Assembly: GCF_030272895.1 (NCBI RefSeq)
Contig: NZ_JALRNF010000024.1
Coordinates: 28,057-92,056 of the forward strand
Direction: 5' to 3'
Length of the DNA: 64,000 nt
From: Pseudomonas sp. BGr12
GTDB taxonomy: Bacteria > Pseudomonadota > Gammaproteobacteria > Pseudomonadales > Pseudomonadaceae
Part shown: positions 46,055 through 55,356 of the stretch, piece by piece
Numbering within the stretch: position 1 is the first letter of the stretch
Layout: every line of letters begins with the position of its first letter
Program-made: the position numbers and the translations under genes
The notes under the pieces: model-generated
What the model saw: the letters and a program-made list of their open reading frames with translations, nothing else
The model's database searches: none
Told to the model about the DNA's origin: nothing

Positions 46055-46489
46055 ATGCCGTTGACCGACCACCACCGCTTCGGAATGCAGCTGGCCCAGA
46101 TGTCCCGGGGTTGGCGCGCCGAGCTGGATCGCCGCCTGGCCGGCCTGAACCTGTCCCAGGCGCGCTGGCTGGTGCTGCTGCACCTGGCCCGTTTCGATGA
46201 AGCCCCCACCCAGCGCGAACTGGCGCAGAGCGTCGGCGTCGAGGGCCCGACCCTGGCACGCCTGCTCGACAGCCTGGAATCCCAGGGGCTGGTACGCCGT
46301 CAGGCGGTGCTCGAAGACCGGCGGGCCAAGAAAATCCTCCTGTGCCCTCCGGCCAAGCCGTTGATCGAGCAGATCGAAACCATCGCCAATGCCTTGCGCG
46401 TCGAGCTGTTCACCGGCATCGATGAAGAAGAGCTGGACCTGTGCATGCGGGTGCATGCACGGATTCTGGCCAATCTGGAAAAGAACTGA
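46055..46489 (+). CDS. MarR family transcriptional regulator (PA3341-like)
   Basis: 144 residues. The winged helix is at about residues 50-100 (PTQRELAQSVGVEGPTLARLLDSLESQGLVRR, then EDRRAKKILL), with dimerisation helices at both ends, as in SlyA/MarR proteins. The start at 46055 is 18 bp after an operator-like palindrome. It lies between recQ and the convergent plpD gene, as in P. aeruginosa (PA3341). MarR proteins bind small phenolic or oxidant ligands; its targets beyond its own gene are not known. Confidence 0.92.
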   Translation: MPLTDHHRFGMQLAQMSRGWRAELDRRLAGLNLSQARWLVLLHLARFDEAPTQRELAQSVGVEGPTLARLLDSLESQGLVRRQAVLEDRRAKKILLCPPAKPLIEQIETIANALRVELFTGIDEEELDLCMRVHARILANLEKN

Positions 46490-46496
46490 CCCCGAC

Positions 46497-48686
46497 TCAG
46501 AAGGTGTGGCCCAGGTTCAGGTACAACGCCTTCTGATTCTCGCTGTTGGCCCCATAGCTGAAGTTCAGCGGCCCCAGGGGTGTCTCGAAGCCGATGAAGA
46601 CGCTGGCTGCATTGATGTAGCCACTGTCGAAGTCGTTGTCATTGTTCCAGGCCCGGCCACGCTCCAGCGAGCCGCCCAGGTACAGCGGGAAGTCCAGCGG
46701 CAGGTAGGCCCGTGGCGTCAGCCGGCGGTAGTAGACCATGCGCATCAGGCTCATGTTCTGTCCGGACACCGAGTCCTGGCGAAAGCCCGACAACTGCCGG
46801 GCGCCGCCCAGGACGAAGCTTGAAGTCACCACCTCGGCATCATCCAGGGTCCGTCCGTACTGGCCCCCCAGTACCCAGGTATTGGCGCCGCTGCTCAGGG
46901 CCTTGTCCAGCTTGAACTGCCACTGCCGGTAACGCTGGTCCGAGCCCAGGTCCGGTTCGTACTGGCGCAGGTCCAGGCTGATGTCTTCGCCGGTGTGGGG
47001 GAAGTAGACGTTGTCCAGGCTATCGAAGGAGTACTTGAGCTCGTAGAAGCCTTCGCTGAAGCTGAACCGAGGCAGGTCCTGGTCGCCGATGCGCACCTCG
47101 GCGTTGCCCCAGGCCTGGCCGACGCCGAAGCGCACCTCGCCGCTGTTGCCGATCTGGCGCCCCAGGTTCAGGCCGAAGCCGTAGCGTTCCAGACGGTATT
47201 CGGCGATCGGGTCGTCCTCCAGGGTCGCCTCGATGTTCTGCGAGCCGAGGGCCAGGTAAGGTGCGACGAAGTAGCGTGAGCCGGCATCCAGCGGCTGGTA
47301 GAACTCGCTGTACAGCTCTTGCTGGTCGCCGATCTGCGCCCGGGTCAGCCACTCGGCGCCCAGTTGGTTGATGCCGTTGATGCGGTAGCTGGCGCCAATG
47401 TTGAAGGCGCTGTCGCCCTGCAGGTCATCGGACAGGTTCAGGCCCAGGCGCAGGTAGTCGGTGCCGCCGCGACGGCCCAGGGCGTTGATCACCAGGGTGT
47501 TGTCCTTGCCCTTGTGCACCACCCGGTACTGCACCCGGTCGAAGTAGTCGAGGCCGTACAAGGTGCCCATGTCGGTCTGCAGGCGGCCCAGCTCCAGGGG
47601 TTCGCCGATGGGTTGGCGAATGTAGAAACGGATCACGTCGTCGCTGACCTTCGAGTCGTTTTCGATGCGGATGGCGGTGATCACCGGCGTACGCTGGCTC
47701 GGCGAGCGCGCCGCATTGAGTTCTTCGTCGCTGTCGTCGGGACGCTTGAGCACCGCCAGGCGCGAGTCCAGGGCGCGGGCGGCGCGGTAGCCGGCATCGA
47801 TCATTTCCTGGGCGCGGCCGAAGTCGGTGACGCCATAGCTGGCCAGTGGCGGCTGGATCAGGATGTCGTCGTGGTGCAGGGCGGCCAGTTGTTCTTCGGA
47901 GTTGCGCCGGGTCATCAGGGTGATCGACTGGTTGAGCACATCGACCACGGAGGTCAGCTGGTCACGACTGCGCAACGGCGTACCGATATCGACGACGATG
48001 GCCACGTCCACACCCATCTCGCGCGCCACATCCAGGGGGATGTTGTCGACCATGCCGCCATCGACCAGCAACCGGCCGTCCAGCTCGACCGGGGCGAACA
48101 CTGCCGGTATCGACATGCTGGCGCGTATCACCCGGGGCAGGTGGCCGCGGCTGAACACCACTTTTTCGCCGCTGGCGATGTCGGTGGCTACGGCACGGAA
48201 GGGGATCGGCAGCTTGTCGAAGTCGCGGGTGTCGCTGACATGGGCGAGCATGCTTTCCAGCATCAACGCCAGGTTCTGCCCCTGGATCACCCCCAGGGGC
48301 AGGCCGAGGCTGCCGTCGTCACGAAAGCTGAGCTTCTGCTTGACCAGGAAGTCGCGGTCATCCTGCTTGCGCCGGAACGGTACGTCCTTGCGCGGTGGCG
48401 CGTCGGACAAGGCTTGTTTCCAGTCGATGCCCAGGGCCAGTTTTTCCAGCTCATCGATCTTGTAGCCGGAGGCATACAGGCCACCGACCACCGCCCCCAT
48501 GCTGGTGCCGGCGATGGCGTCGATCTTGATGCCTTGTTCTTCCAGGGCCTTGAGCACGCCGATGTGAGCCAGGCCACGGGCGGCGCCACCGGACAGCACC
48601 AGGCCGACTTTAGGTCGGGGCGGCTCGGCGGCCAGCAGCGGGAAGGAAACGACGAGCAGCAACAGACTCAACAGCAGGCGGTGCAT
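46497..48686 (-). CDS. plpD: patatin-like type Vd autotransporter phospholipase (PlpD)
   Basis: 729 residues with a signal peptide (MHRLLLSLLLLVVSFPLLAA). The patatin domain (about 25-320) has the oxyanion GGAARG at 33-38, the nucleophile Ser62 in GTSMG and the Asp209-Gly-Gly dyad motif. A POTRA-like domain (about 330-415) and a 16-strand Omp85-type barrel ending in Phe (LNLGHTF) follow. In P. aeruginosa PlpD (PA3339, 728 residues) this class Vd protein secretes its own lipase domain, a phospholipase A1. The gene converges on the MarR gene with 7 bp between them. Confidence 0.94.
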   Translation of the reverse strand: MHRLLLSLLLLVVSFPLLAAEPPRPKVGLVLSGGAARGLAHIGVLKALEEQGIKIDAIAGTSMGAVVGGLYASGYKIDELEKLALGIDWKQALSDAPPRKDVPFRRKQDDRDFLVKQKLSFRDDGSLGLPLGVIQGQNLALMLESMLAHVSDTRDFDKLPIPFRAVATDIASGEKVVFSRGHLPRVIRASMSIPAVFAPVELDGRLLVDGGMVDNIPLDVAREMGVDVAIVVDIGTPLRSRDQLTSVVDVLNQSITLMTRRNSEEQLAALHHDDILIQPPLASYGVTDFGRAQEMIDAGYRAARALDSRLAVLKRPDDSDEELNAARSPSQRTPVITAIRIENDSKVSDDVIRFYIRQPIGEPLELGRLQTDMGTLYGLDYFDRVQYRVVHKGKDNTLVINALGRRGGTDYLRLGLNLSDDLQGDSAFNIGASYRINGINQLGAEWLTRAQIGDQQELYSEFYQPLDAGSRYFVAPYLALGSQNIEATLEDDPIAEYRLERYGFGLNLGRQIGNSGEVRFGVGQAWGNAEVRIGDQDLPRFSFSEGFYELKYSFDSLDNVYFPHTGEDISLDLRQYEPDLGSDQRYRQWQFKLDKALSSGANTWVLGGQYGRTLDDAEVVTSSFVLGGARQLSGFRQDSVSGQNMSLMRMVYYRRLTPRAYLPLDFPLYLGGSLERGRAWNNDNDFDSGYINAASVFIGFETPLGPLNFSYGANSENQKALYLNLGHTF

Positions 48687-48756
48687 CGGGACTCTCGGAG
48701 CAAAGGCTAAAGACCGCTAGTATATGCACGACCGCCTGTCAGGAAGCTGTTAGCCC

Positions 48757-49041
48757 ATGAATACGCCCAAAGCCGAAATCGTCATTACCTATTGCACCCA
48801 GTGCCAGTGGTTGCTGCGCGCTGCCTGGCTGGCCCAGGAACTGCTCAGCACTTTCAGCGACGACCTGGCCCGGGTGGCCCTGGAGCCGGGCACCGGTGGC
48901 GTCTTCCGCATTACCTGTGACGGCGTGCAGATCTGGGAGCGCAAGGCCGATGGCGGCTTCCCGGAAGCCAAGGTGCTCAAGCAGCGGGTTCGCGACCAGA
49001 TCGACCCGCAGCGCGACCTGGGGCACAGCGACCGTCCCTGA
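48757..49041 (+). CDS. SelT/SelW/SelH (Rdx) family selenoprotein-like protein
   Basis: 94 residues with a thioredoxin-like fold and a CxxC motif near the N-terminus (ITYCTQCQWLLRAAW; cysteines replace the Cys-selenocysteine pair of the animal proteins), then GTGGVFRI and the FPEAKVLKQRVRD C-terminal motif of the Rdx family. A redox role is likely but unproven. It lies alone between plpD (divergent) and the EamA gene (convergent, 3 bp apart). Confidence 0.9.
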   Translation: MNTPKAEIVITYCTQCQWLLRAAWLAQELLSTFSDDLARVALEPGTGGVFRITCDGVQIWERKADGGFPEAKVLKQRVRDQIDPQRDLGHSDRP

Positions 49042-49044
49042 CTT

Positions 49045-49926
49045 TCAGCCGGTGGCGGCGACGCGCTTGTCGGCATTGCCGGCCGCCAGGCGGCTGGAGA
49101 TGACGATGGCGAAGATGATCAGCACGCCACCCAGCAACATGCGCGGGGTGGGCGTCTCGGCAAAGATCAGCCAGGCCATGGCGATGCCGTAGACCGGCTC
49201 CAGGGCGAATACCACCGCGGCGGTGCGCGCCTTGATCACCGCCAGGCTGGCGACGAACAGGCTGTGGGCCACGCCCGTGCAGAACACCCCCAGCAGGCCG
49301 ATCCACAACCAGTCCATGGGCGCCACCTCACCCAGCACCGGCGCTGCGGCCGGCAACAGGCACAGGGCGACCACCGCGTTCTGGCACAGGGCGGCCTGCA
49401 CCGCGGGTATGCGCCCGGACGAGACCCGGTTGGTCAGCGACAGCAGCGAGAACAGCAGGCCCGACAACAGGGACCAGAGCAGGCCGCCGGTAGCCTGGCT
49501 GGCGAGGTCGAAGTCCGGGGTGACCAGCACCAGGCCGATACTCACCAGCAGCACCAGAATGATCTCGTTGCTACGGATGCGCTCGCGAAACAGCAGGCCT
49601 TCGAGGATCACGGTAAACGCCGGGAAGCTGGCAAAGCCCAGGGTGGCGATCGCCACGCCGGCGACTTTGACCGCAATGAAAAAACTCACCCAGTGCCCGG
49701 CCAGCAGCACGCCGCCCAGCAGCAGACGACGCCAGTCCCGGCCTTGCAGTGCCTGCCAGCCTTTGCCGGCGCAGCGGGCGAAAATGCCCAGGGCCAGCAC
49801 GGCAAAGGCGGCGCGACCGAAGACGATGAGCGACGGCGTGGCCTGGGCCAGTTTGCCGAAGACCCCGGTGAGGCCGAAGAACAGCGCGCCGATGTGCAGG
49901 GCGCCGAGTGCGGTACGGTGGTTCAT
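49045..49926 (-). CDS. EamA/DMT family transporter
   Basis: 293 residues from the ATG at 49926 (MNHRTALGALHIGALFFGLTG) with about ten membrane helices in two EamA repeats (the first ends near residue 140, the second has FALEPVYGIAMAWLIFAETP). The upstream frame is a shadow of the AraC gene and was dropped. The AraC-type regulator gene lies 77 bp upstream on the same strand and is a plausible regulator. Substrate unknown. Confidence 0.9.
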   Translation of the reverse strand: MNHRTALGALHIGALFFGLTGVFGKLAQATPSLIVFGRAAFAVLALGIFARCAGKGWQALQGRDWRRLLLGGVLLAGHWVSFFIAVKVAGVAIATLGFASFPAFTVILEGLLFRERIRSNEIILVLLVSIGLVLVTPDFDLASQATGGLLWSLLSGLLFSLLSLTNRVSSGRIPAVQAALCQNAVVALCLLPAAAPVLGEVAPMDWLWIGLLGVFCTGVAHSLFVASLAVIKARTAAVVFALEPVYGIAMAWLIFAETPTPRMLLGGVLIIFAIVISSRLAAGNADKRVAATG

Positions 49927-50003
49927 GATGATCCTTGAAAGAGGCAGGACAGCCCGGCCAGTGTACGAAGCCGTGGCCGCGGCTGTCTGTCGCGTTCCTC
50001 GCG

Positions 50004-50768
50004 TCAGTTGTCGCCGGACTCGCGCCTTAACGCCCGGGGCGAACAGCCGAAGGCCTTGAGCATGGCGGCGGAAAAGGCACTCTGGGAGCTGTAGCCGACC
50101 CGGCTGGCGATCTCGCCGATGGCCAGGTCGCTTTCCACCAGCAGCCTGCGCCCCTGCAGCAGGCGCCGCTGGCGGACGTAGTCCATGGGCGTCATGCCGG
50201 CTTCGCTGACGAAGCGCGTATGCAGGCGGGCGCTGGACAGGCCGGCCAGGCGCGCCAGGTCCGCCACTTGCAAGGGGTAGGCGGCATACTGGTCGATATG
50301 TGCGTCGAAGGCCGCATAGGGCAGCAACTTGTGCACCACCGCGGCCGGGCTTGCCTGGCTCAGGCTGGCAAGCAGCAGCACGGCGCCTTGCTGGGCGATC
50401 AACGGGTCGGCCACCGGGCTTGCTGCCAGCCAGTCGACCAGTTGCTGCTGGCGGTTGTCCAGGTTCAGCGGTCCGGGCTGGTCGAGCAGGCGCTGGCTGG
50501 CCAGGGCATGGCTGCCCAGGCTGTGGGCCAGCCAGGTGTCGTCTGGCACATCGAGCACCAGGCAATGGCTGCCGCCGGGGCTGCCGCAGCTATGGTGGGC
50601 GCCGGCCGGTATCACCATCAGGCCCTGGCGATCGACCCGGCCGCTGCGACCTTCGACCTCGAACTCCAGTTGCCCACGCAGGCCGAACACCAACTGTGGG
50701 TGCTGGTGGCTGTGGGCAATCAGGTCGTGACGGTAGTGGCGCAGGGAAAGTATCGAGGCGCTGCTCAT
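50004..50768 (-). CDS. AraC family transcriptional regulator with cupin sensor domain
   Basis: 254 residues. The N-terminal cupin-like sensor (HSHQHPQLVFGLRGQLEFEVEG) is followed by a C-terminal AraC DNA-binding domain with two helix-turn-helix motifs (LARLAGLSSARLHTRFVSEAGMTPMDYVRQRRL and EIASRVGYSSQSAFSAAMLKAFGCSPRALRR). The gene precedes the EamA transporter on the same strand, so it probably controls efflux of the molecule it senses. The ligand is unknown. Confidence 0.92.
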   Translation of the reverse strand: MSSASILSLRHYRHDLIAHSHQHPQLVFGLRGQLEFEVEGRSGRVDRQGLMVIPAGAHHSCGSPGGSHCLVLDVPDDTWLAHSLGSHALASQRLLDQPGPLNLDNRQQQLVDWLAASPVADPLIAQQGAVLLLASLSQASPAAVVHKLLPYAAFDAHIDQYAAYPLQVADLARLAGLSSARLHTRFVSEAGMTPMDYVRQRRLLQGRRLLVESDLAIGEIASRVGYSSQSAFSAAMLKAFGCSPRALRRESGDN

Positions 50769-50783
50769 TGCTGAGCCCTCCTG

Positions 50784-50904
50784 GTAGGAGCGGGCTTGCC
50801 CCGCGATTGTGTACTGTCAGCCAGATTGTATCGCGGGGCAAGCCCGCGCCTACCCGCCAGATTGTAGTGCGGGCAAGTCGAGTCTTCGCACCGCCGCTCC
50901 CACA
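50784..50904. repeat. REP cluster (one good pair plus degenerate halves)
   Basis: A canonical unit GTAGGAGCGGGCTTGCCCCG and its inverse (ending at 50853) are followed by a decayed unit (GTGCGGGCAAGTCGAG and CCGCCGCTCCCACAG). The cluster fills the 143-bp gap between the AraC and HD-domain genes. Confidence 0.82.
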
Positions 50905-50911
50905 GCTGCAG

Positions 50912-51505
50912 TCAGGCGTTTTCAGCCATCGATTGCAGGGCGGCCTTGTAGATCGACTGGCGCGGTTGGGCGAACAGGCGCTTGAGCATCGGCTCGAACA
51001 AGCTCAGGGGCAGGTTGTCGTAGGCCGGATCGAACGCGGCGGCATCGTAGCGGGCGCAGAACTCGATGGTCTGCTGGTACTGCGGATGATCCTGGAACTG
51101 CTCGCGCAGGTGCCGATCCATGCCCAGGTGGTGGAAGAAGTAATAGCCCTGGAAGATCCCGTGCTTTTCCACCATCCACAGGTTTTCCGGGCTGACGAAG
51201 GGCTTGAGGATGGCGGCGGCGATGTCCGGGTGGTTGTAGCTGCCCAAGGTGTCGCCGATATCGTGCAGCAGCGCGCAGATCACGTATTCCTCGTCGCGCC
51301 CGTCGCGAAAGGCGCGAGTGGCGGTTTGCAGCGAGTGGCTCAGGCGGTCGATGGGAAAACCGCCGAAATCGCCGTCGAGCAGGCGCAGGTGTGCCAGGAT
51401 GCGCTCGGCCAGCTGGCTGGCATAGGCCCTGAAATCACTGGCGATGATCGCCCAGTCCTGCTGGGTGCCATCTTGCATGTGGGTGAAACGAGCCTGCTGG
51501 TTCAT
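50912..51505 (-). CDS. HD domain-containing protein
   Basis: 197 residues. The HD motif lies in YVICALLHDIGDTLG with further histidines at SYNHPD and in FFHHLGMD, enough for a one- or two-metal site. The overall pattern, with an early His in DRLSHSLQTATRA, resembles small HD proteins including phosphonate-cleaving oxygenases of the PhnZ type and plain phosphohydrolases. I cannot choose between these. The gene is followed on the same strand by the DUF962 gene upstream of it at 51914 (97 bp apart), so they may be co-transcribed. Confidence 0.85.
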   Translation of the reverse strand: MNQQARFTHMQDGTQQDWAIIASDFRAYASQLAERILAHLRLLDGDFGGFPIDRLSHSLQTATRAFRDGRDEEYVICALLHDIGDTLGSYNHPDIAAAILKPFVSPENLWMVEKHGIFQGYYFFHHLGMDRHLREQFQDHPQYQQTIEFCARYDAAAFDPAYDNLPLSLFEPMLKRLFAQPRQSIYKAALQSMAENA

Positions 51506-51602
51506 CGGCGCTCCAGGGTTGCGATGGGCAAAACCACTGTAGCCTGACCGCCTGTCGGAACAGTGGCCGCTGAAGACGGCTTGCTGACCTTGTGGGCCGA
51601 AA

Positions 51603-51914
51603 TCAGAAGGACACCTTGCCGCGCAGCATGTCGCGGTACATGGCGAAGTCGCCGATCAGGCTGTAGAGCGGATGCTTGAAGGTGGCCGGGCGGTTCTTCT
51701 CGAAAAAGAAGTGGCCGACCCAGGCAAAGCCGTAGCCGGCGAACGGCACCGCCAGCAGCAGGGCCCACTGGCCACTGCCCAGGGTGTAGGCGAGCAGGGC
51801 GATGACCAGGCTGGTGCCGACGAAGTGCAGGCGACGGCAGGTGGGGTGGCGGTGTTCTTCCAGGTAGAAGGGATAGAACTCGGCAAAACTGCGAAATTGC
51901 TGAGGACTGTTCAC
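51603..51914 (-). CDS. DUF962/Mpo1-like membrane protein
   Basis: 103 residues from the GTG at 51914, which follows AGGAG; an upstream ATG frame lacks family similarity. The conserved opening FYPFYLEEHRHPTCRRLHFVGT, two membrane segments, and VGHFFFEKNRPATFKHPLYSLIGD are the hallmarks of the Mpo1/YGL010w family. The yeast member is an iron-dependent dioxygenase that shortens 2-hydroxy fatty acids; the conserved histidines are present here, so similar chemistry is possible but inferred. Confidence 0.87.
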   Translation of the reverse strand: MNSPQQFRSFAEFYPFYLEEHRHPTCRRLHFVGTSLVIALLAYTLGSGQWALLLAVPFAGYGFAWVGHFFFEKNRPATFKHPLYSLIGDFAMYRDMLRGKVSF

Positions 51915-52074
51915 GACGCTGCTCCTGTGTCTGTCGGTGCTGACGAAGATACACGGCGTGGAGCCTGATCCGAGTCTAGAGTGACCGACACTGCAGGGCA
52001 GTGACAATAGGCGCCAATTGACTATCCTTTGAGTTCGCCGCAGGAGCGGACAGTTCGACTATAAGAAGCCAGCC

Positions 52075-53130
52075 ATGAGCGAAAGAACCACGTCAGCAAG
52101 CTGGGCATCAGGGATCGTCAAGGCACTCGAGCTGGAAGGGCTGGATTGCCGTGCCATGTTCAAGCAGCTCGGCCTGGATTTCGCCGCGCTGGACGACCCT
52201 GATGCCCGCTTTACCCAGGATTCCATGACCCGCCTGTGGCAACTGGCGGTCGACCTGTCGGGCAACCAGGCCATCGGCCTGAACATGGCGCGGGTGGTGC
52301 GCCCGGCGTCCTTCCATGTGGTCGGCTATGCCTTGATGTCGAGCCGCACCCTGGCCGACGGTTTCGAGCGGTTGGTGCGCTACCAGCGCATCATCGCCGA
52401 AAGCTCGGACTTGAGTTTCCGTCTGGAACCGGACGGTTATGCCTTGATCCTGACGGTTCATGGCGACCACCTGCCACCGACCCGGCACAGCGCCGAAGCT
52501 TCGCTGGCCTGCGCCTTGTCGCTGTGCAGCTGGCTCAGCGGACGGGTGATCCAGCCCCGGCGGGTGTTGATCCAGGGGCCGCAACCGGCGGACATTACGC
52601 CCTACAAGACGGCTTTTCATGCACCGCTGGTGTTCGCTGCCCCCTATGATGCGCTGGTGTTCGAGCGTGCCGACATGGAGGCGCCGTTGCCCACGGCCAA
52701 CGAGGCCATGGCCACCTTGCACGATCGCTTTGCCGGTGAGTACCTGGCGCGGTTTTCCGAAAGCCGGGTGACCCACCGTGCCCGCCAGGTGTTGTGCCGG
52801 ATGTTGCCCCAGGGCGAACCCAAGCGCGAGACCGTGGCCCAGGCCCTGCACCTGTCCCAGCGCACCTTGCAGCGACGCCTGCAGGAAGAAGGCACCAGTT
52901 TCCAGACCCTGCTCGACGACACCCGTCGAGAACTGGCCGAGCAGTACCTGGCGCAACCGAACATGACCTTGCTGGAAACCGCCTACCTGCTGGGGTTTGC
53001 CGACCCGAGCAACTTCTTCCGGGCGTTTCGCCGCTGGTTCGACGTCACCCCCGGCGAGTACCGTTTGCGCCTGGGCGGGGGCGCTGTGGCCCCGGCGCCG
53101 GAGCGGCAAGGAATGACGGCCGGTCAGTGA
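52075..53130 (+). CDS. AraC family transcriptional regulator (arabinose-binding-domain type)
   Basis: 351 residues. The long N-terminal domain (about 1-225) fits the Arabinose_bd family (QDSMTRLWQLAVDLSGNQAIGLNMARVVRPASFHVVGYALMSS), as in OruR/ArgR-like Pseudomonas regulators. The C-terminal AraC domain has VAQALHLSQRTLQRRLQEEGTSFQTLLDDTRRELA and LLETAYLLGFADPSNFFRAFRRWFDVTP. Its 3' end overlaps trkH by 7 bp on the other strand. The signal and the targets are not evident. Confidence 0.9.
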   Translation: MSERTTSASWASGIVKALELEGLDCRAMFKQLGLDFAALDDPDARFTQDSMTRLWQLAVDLSGNQAIGLNMARVVRPASFHVVGYALMSSRTLADGFERLVRYQRIIAESSDLSFRLEPDGYALILTVHGDHLPPTRHSAEASLACALSLCSWLSGRVIQPRRVLIQGPQPADITPYKTAFHAPLVFAAPYDALVFERADMEAPLPTANEAMATLHDRFAGEYLARFSESRVTHRARQVLCRMLPQGEPKRETVAQALHLSQRTLQRRLQEEGTSFQTLLDDTRRELAEQYLAQPNMTLLETAYLLGFADPSNFFRAFRRWFDVTPGEYRLRLGGGAVAPAPERQGMTAGQ

Positions 53131-54578
53131 CGCCAGAACGCCGGCATGAACAGTACCAGCACGGTAATGATCTCCAGGCGGCCGAGCAGCATGCCGGCGG
53201 ACAGGATCCACTTGGCCGCATCCGGCAGGCTGGCGAAGTTGCCGGCCGGGCCAATGGTTTCGCCCAGGCCCGGGCCGACGCCTGAAACGGTGCTGGCGGC
53301 GCCGGTCAGGGCAGTCATCCAGTCGACCCCGAGCAAGGACAGCAGCAGGGCGATCACGCAGATGGTGATGGCGAAGAAGAACGAAAAGGTCAGGATCGAG
53401 CGGACGATCTCTTCGTCCAGGCGGTGGCCGTTGTACTTCTGCTTGATCACCGCACGCGGGTGGATCAGCTGATTGAGGTTGGCCTTGAGCAGGATGTAGG
53501 CAACCTGGAAGCGGAAGGTCTTGATGCCGCCTGCGGTCGAGCCGGAGCAGCCGCCGACGAAGCCCAGGTAGAAGAACAGCATCAGCGAGAAGTTGCCCCA
53601 CAGGCTGTAGTCGCCCAGGGCGAAGCCCGTGGTGGTGACCACCGAGGTCACGTTCAGCGCCACGTGGCGCAAGGCCTCCAGCCAGTGCAGATCGGTGGTG
53701 GCCCAGTACCAGGTGCCCAGCACCACCCAAGTCACCAGCAGCATCGCCAGCAGGCCCTGGACCTGCTGGTCCTTGATCAGCGCCTTGCGGTTGCCGCGCA
53801 GGGTGGAGACGTAGAGGGCGAAGGGCAGGCTGCCGAGGATCATCACCACAATCGCCACCCAGTGCACCGCTGGCTGCGGCCAGTGGGCCAGGGACTGGTC
53901 GGAGGTGGAGAAACCGCCGGTGGAAATTGCCGACATGGCGTGGTTGATGGCATCGAAGGTGCTCATGCCCGCCAGCCAGAAGGCCAGGCTGCCAATAGCT
54001 GTGATGCCGATGTACACCGCCACGATCGACTTGGCGACCATGTGCGAGCGGGGCATGACCTTCTCGGAGCGGTCCGAGGACTCGGTCTGGAACAGGCGCA
54101 TGCCACCGATGCGCAGCAATGGCAGGATCGCCACGGCCATGGCGATAAAGCCGATACCGCCGAGCCAGTGCAGCAACGAGCGCCACATCAGGATGCCCGG
54201 CGACATGCTGTCCAGGCCGCTGAGCACCGTGGCGCCGGTGGCGGTGATGCCGGACATGCTTTCGAAGAAGGCGTCGGTGTAGCTGATGTGCTGGGTCAGC
54301 AGGAAGGGCAGGGCGGCGAAGACGCCCACCACCAGCCAGCTGCTGACCGTCAGCAGGTACATGTCACGCGGGCGCAAGTGCACGTGCTCGGGCTTGCCCT
54401 GGAGCACCAGGGCCAGGCCGGCGATGAAGGTGATCATGCTCGACCAGAGGAACGACGGCAGGTCGCCGGTGCGCTCGAAGATCACCAGGGTGGCCATGGG
54501 CACGACCATGCTGATCGCCAGGGTGATCAGGAAGATGCCGATGATGAAACCAATAGTCCTTAAAGTCGGCAACGCCAT
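53124..54578 (-). CDS. trkH: potassium uptake protein TrkH
   Basis: 484 residues with many membrane helices and the four pseudo-repeated pore loops of the Trk/Ktr family: SGITATGATVL, STGGFSTSDQS, VTTTGFALGDY and SGVGPGLGETIGP. TrkH forms the ion-conducting dimer of the Trk potassium uptake system and is gated by TrkA, which is not in this window. It corresponds to PA3210. The gene converges on the AraC gene and is divergent from the nitroreductase gene. Confidence 0.95.
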   Translation of the reverse strand: MALPTLRTIGFIIGIFLITLAISMVVPMATLVIFERTGDLPSFLWSSMITFIAGLALVLQGKPEHVHLRPRDMYLLTVSSWLVVGVFAALPFLLTQHISYTDAFFESMSGITATGATVLSGLDSMSPGILMWRSLLHWLGGIGFIAMAVAILPLLRIGGMRLFQTESSDRSEKVMPRSHMVAKSIVAVYIGITAIGSLAFWLAGMSTFDAINHAMSAISTGGFSTSDQSLAHWPQPAVHWVAIVVMILGSLPFALYVSTLRGNRKALIKDQQVQGLLAMLLVTWVVLGTWYWATTDLHWLEALRHVALNVTSVVTTTGFALGDYSLWGNFSLMLFFYLGFVGGCSGSTAGGIKTFRFQVAYILLKANLNQLIHPRAVIKQKYNGHRLDEEIVRSILTFSFFFAITICVIALLLSLLGVDWMTALTGAASTVSGVGPGLGETIGPAGNFASLPDAAKWILSAGMLLGRLEIITVLVLFMPAFWRH

Positions 54579-54678
54579 GTGATCTGCTCTGACTCGGTGC
54601 GGAAGGGCGCCATTCTACCTATGGACCTTTTTAAGTAAACGCTAGAATAGCTGCACATTTCTATTCAGGGGGTAGCCG

Positions 54679-55236
54679 ATGGAGGCTCTCGACGCATTGC
54701 TCAACCGTGTTTCCGTACCACGCCTGGTGGAGCCAGCGCCCAATGCCGCGCAGCGCGAGGCTTTGTTCCAGGCCGCCTTGCGCGCCCCGGACCATGGCCA
54801 GTTGCGGCCCTGGCGGTTCCTGACCATCGAAGGTGCGGCACGGGAAAAACTCGGAGAACTGTTCGCCGAGGCGGTGCAGGCCAAAGGTGATGCCAACCAG
54901 GCAGCGCTGGACAAGGCCCGGGCCATGCCGTTGCGCGCGCCCTTGCTGGTGGTGGCGATCGCCCGTTTGCAGAATCACTTCAAGATTCCCCAGTCGGAGC
55001 AGCGTCTGTCGGCGGCCTGTGCGGCTCATGGCATTCTGTTGGCGGCCCATGCCCAGGGCGTGGGGGCGATGTGGCGTACCGGTGATCTTGCCTACGACAA
55101 CCATGTGGCCAAGGGGCTGGAGCTGGCCGAGGGCGAGGAGATCATTGGCTTCCTCTACCTGGGTACCCCGCTCAGCGAGCCGCGCACCGCACCGGTGCTG
55201 GCGACCGCCGATTTTGTCAGGGCCTGGGGCGAGTAA
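54679..55236 (+). CDS. nitroreductase family protein (YdjA-like)
   Basis: 185 residues, near the length of YdjA (183), the smallest class of FMN-dependent nitroreductases. Motifs: VSVPRLVEPAP at the N-terminus, RAPDHGQLRPWRFL (FMN phosphate contacts), and AHAQGVGAMWRTGDLAYD with EIIGFLYLGTP. Such enzymes reduce nitro compounds or quinones with NAD(P)H. It corresponds in position to PA3208. A REP-like pair of another sequence class follows the stop. Confidence 0.92.
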   Translation: MEALDALLNRVSVPRLVEPAPNAAQREALFQAALRAPDHGQLRPWRFLTIEGAAREKLGELFAEAVQAKGDANQAALDKARAMPLRAPLLVVAIARLQNHFKIPQSEQRLSAACAAHGILLAAHAQGVGAMWRTGDLAYDNHVAKGLELAEGEEIIGFLYLGTPLSEPRTAPVLATADFVRAWGE

Positions 55237-55260
55237 GGTTTTGTAGCGGCTGTGCCGGCC

Positions 55261-55337
55261 TCATCGCCGGCTACGCCGGCTCCCACAGATCGGTGGCCGG
55301 CATTGGCTCTTGTGGGAGCTGGCAAAGCCTGCGATAG
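55261..55337. repeat. REP-like palindrome pair of a second sequence class
   Basis: TCATCGCCGGCTACGCCGGC then TCCCACAG, and the inverted TGTGGGAGCTGGCAAAGCC with GCGATAG. The outer GTGGGAGC part is shared with the other REPs here, but the core (GCCGGC / GGCAAAGCC) differs. Confidence 0.7.
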
Positions 55338-55356
55338 AGGCACCGCCTATCTAACG

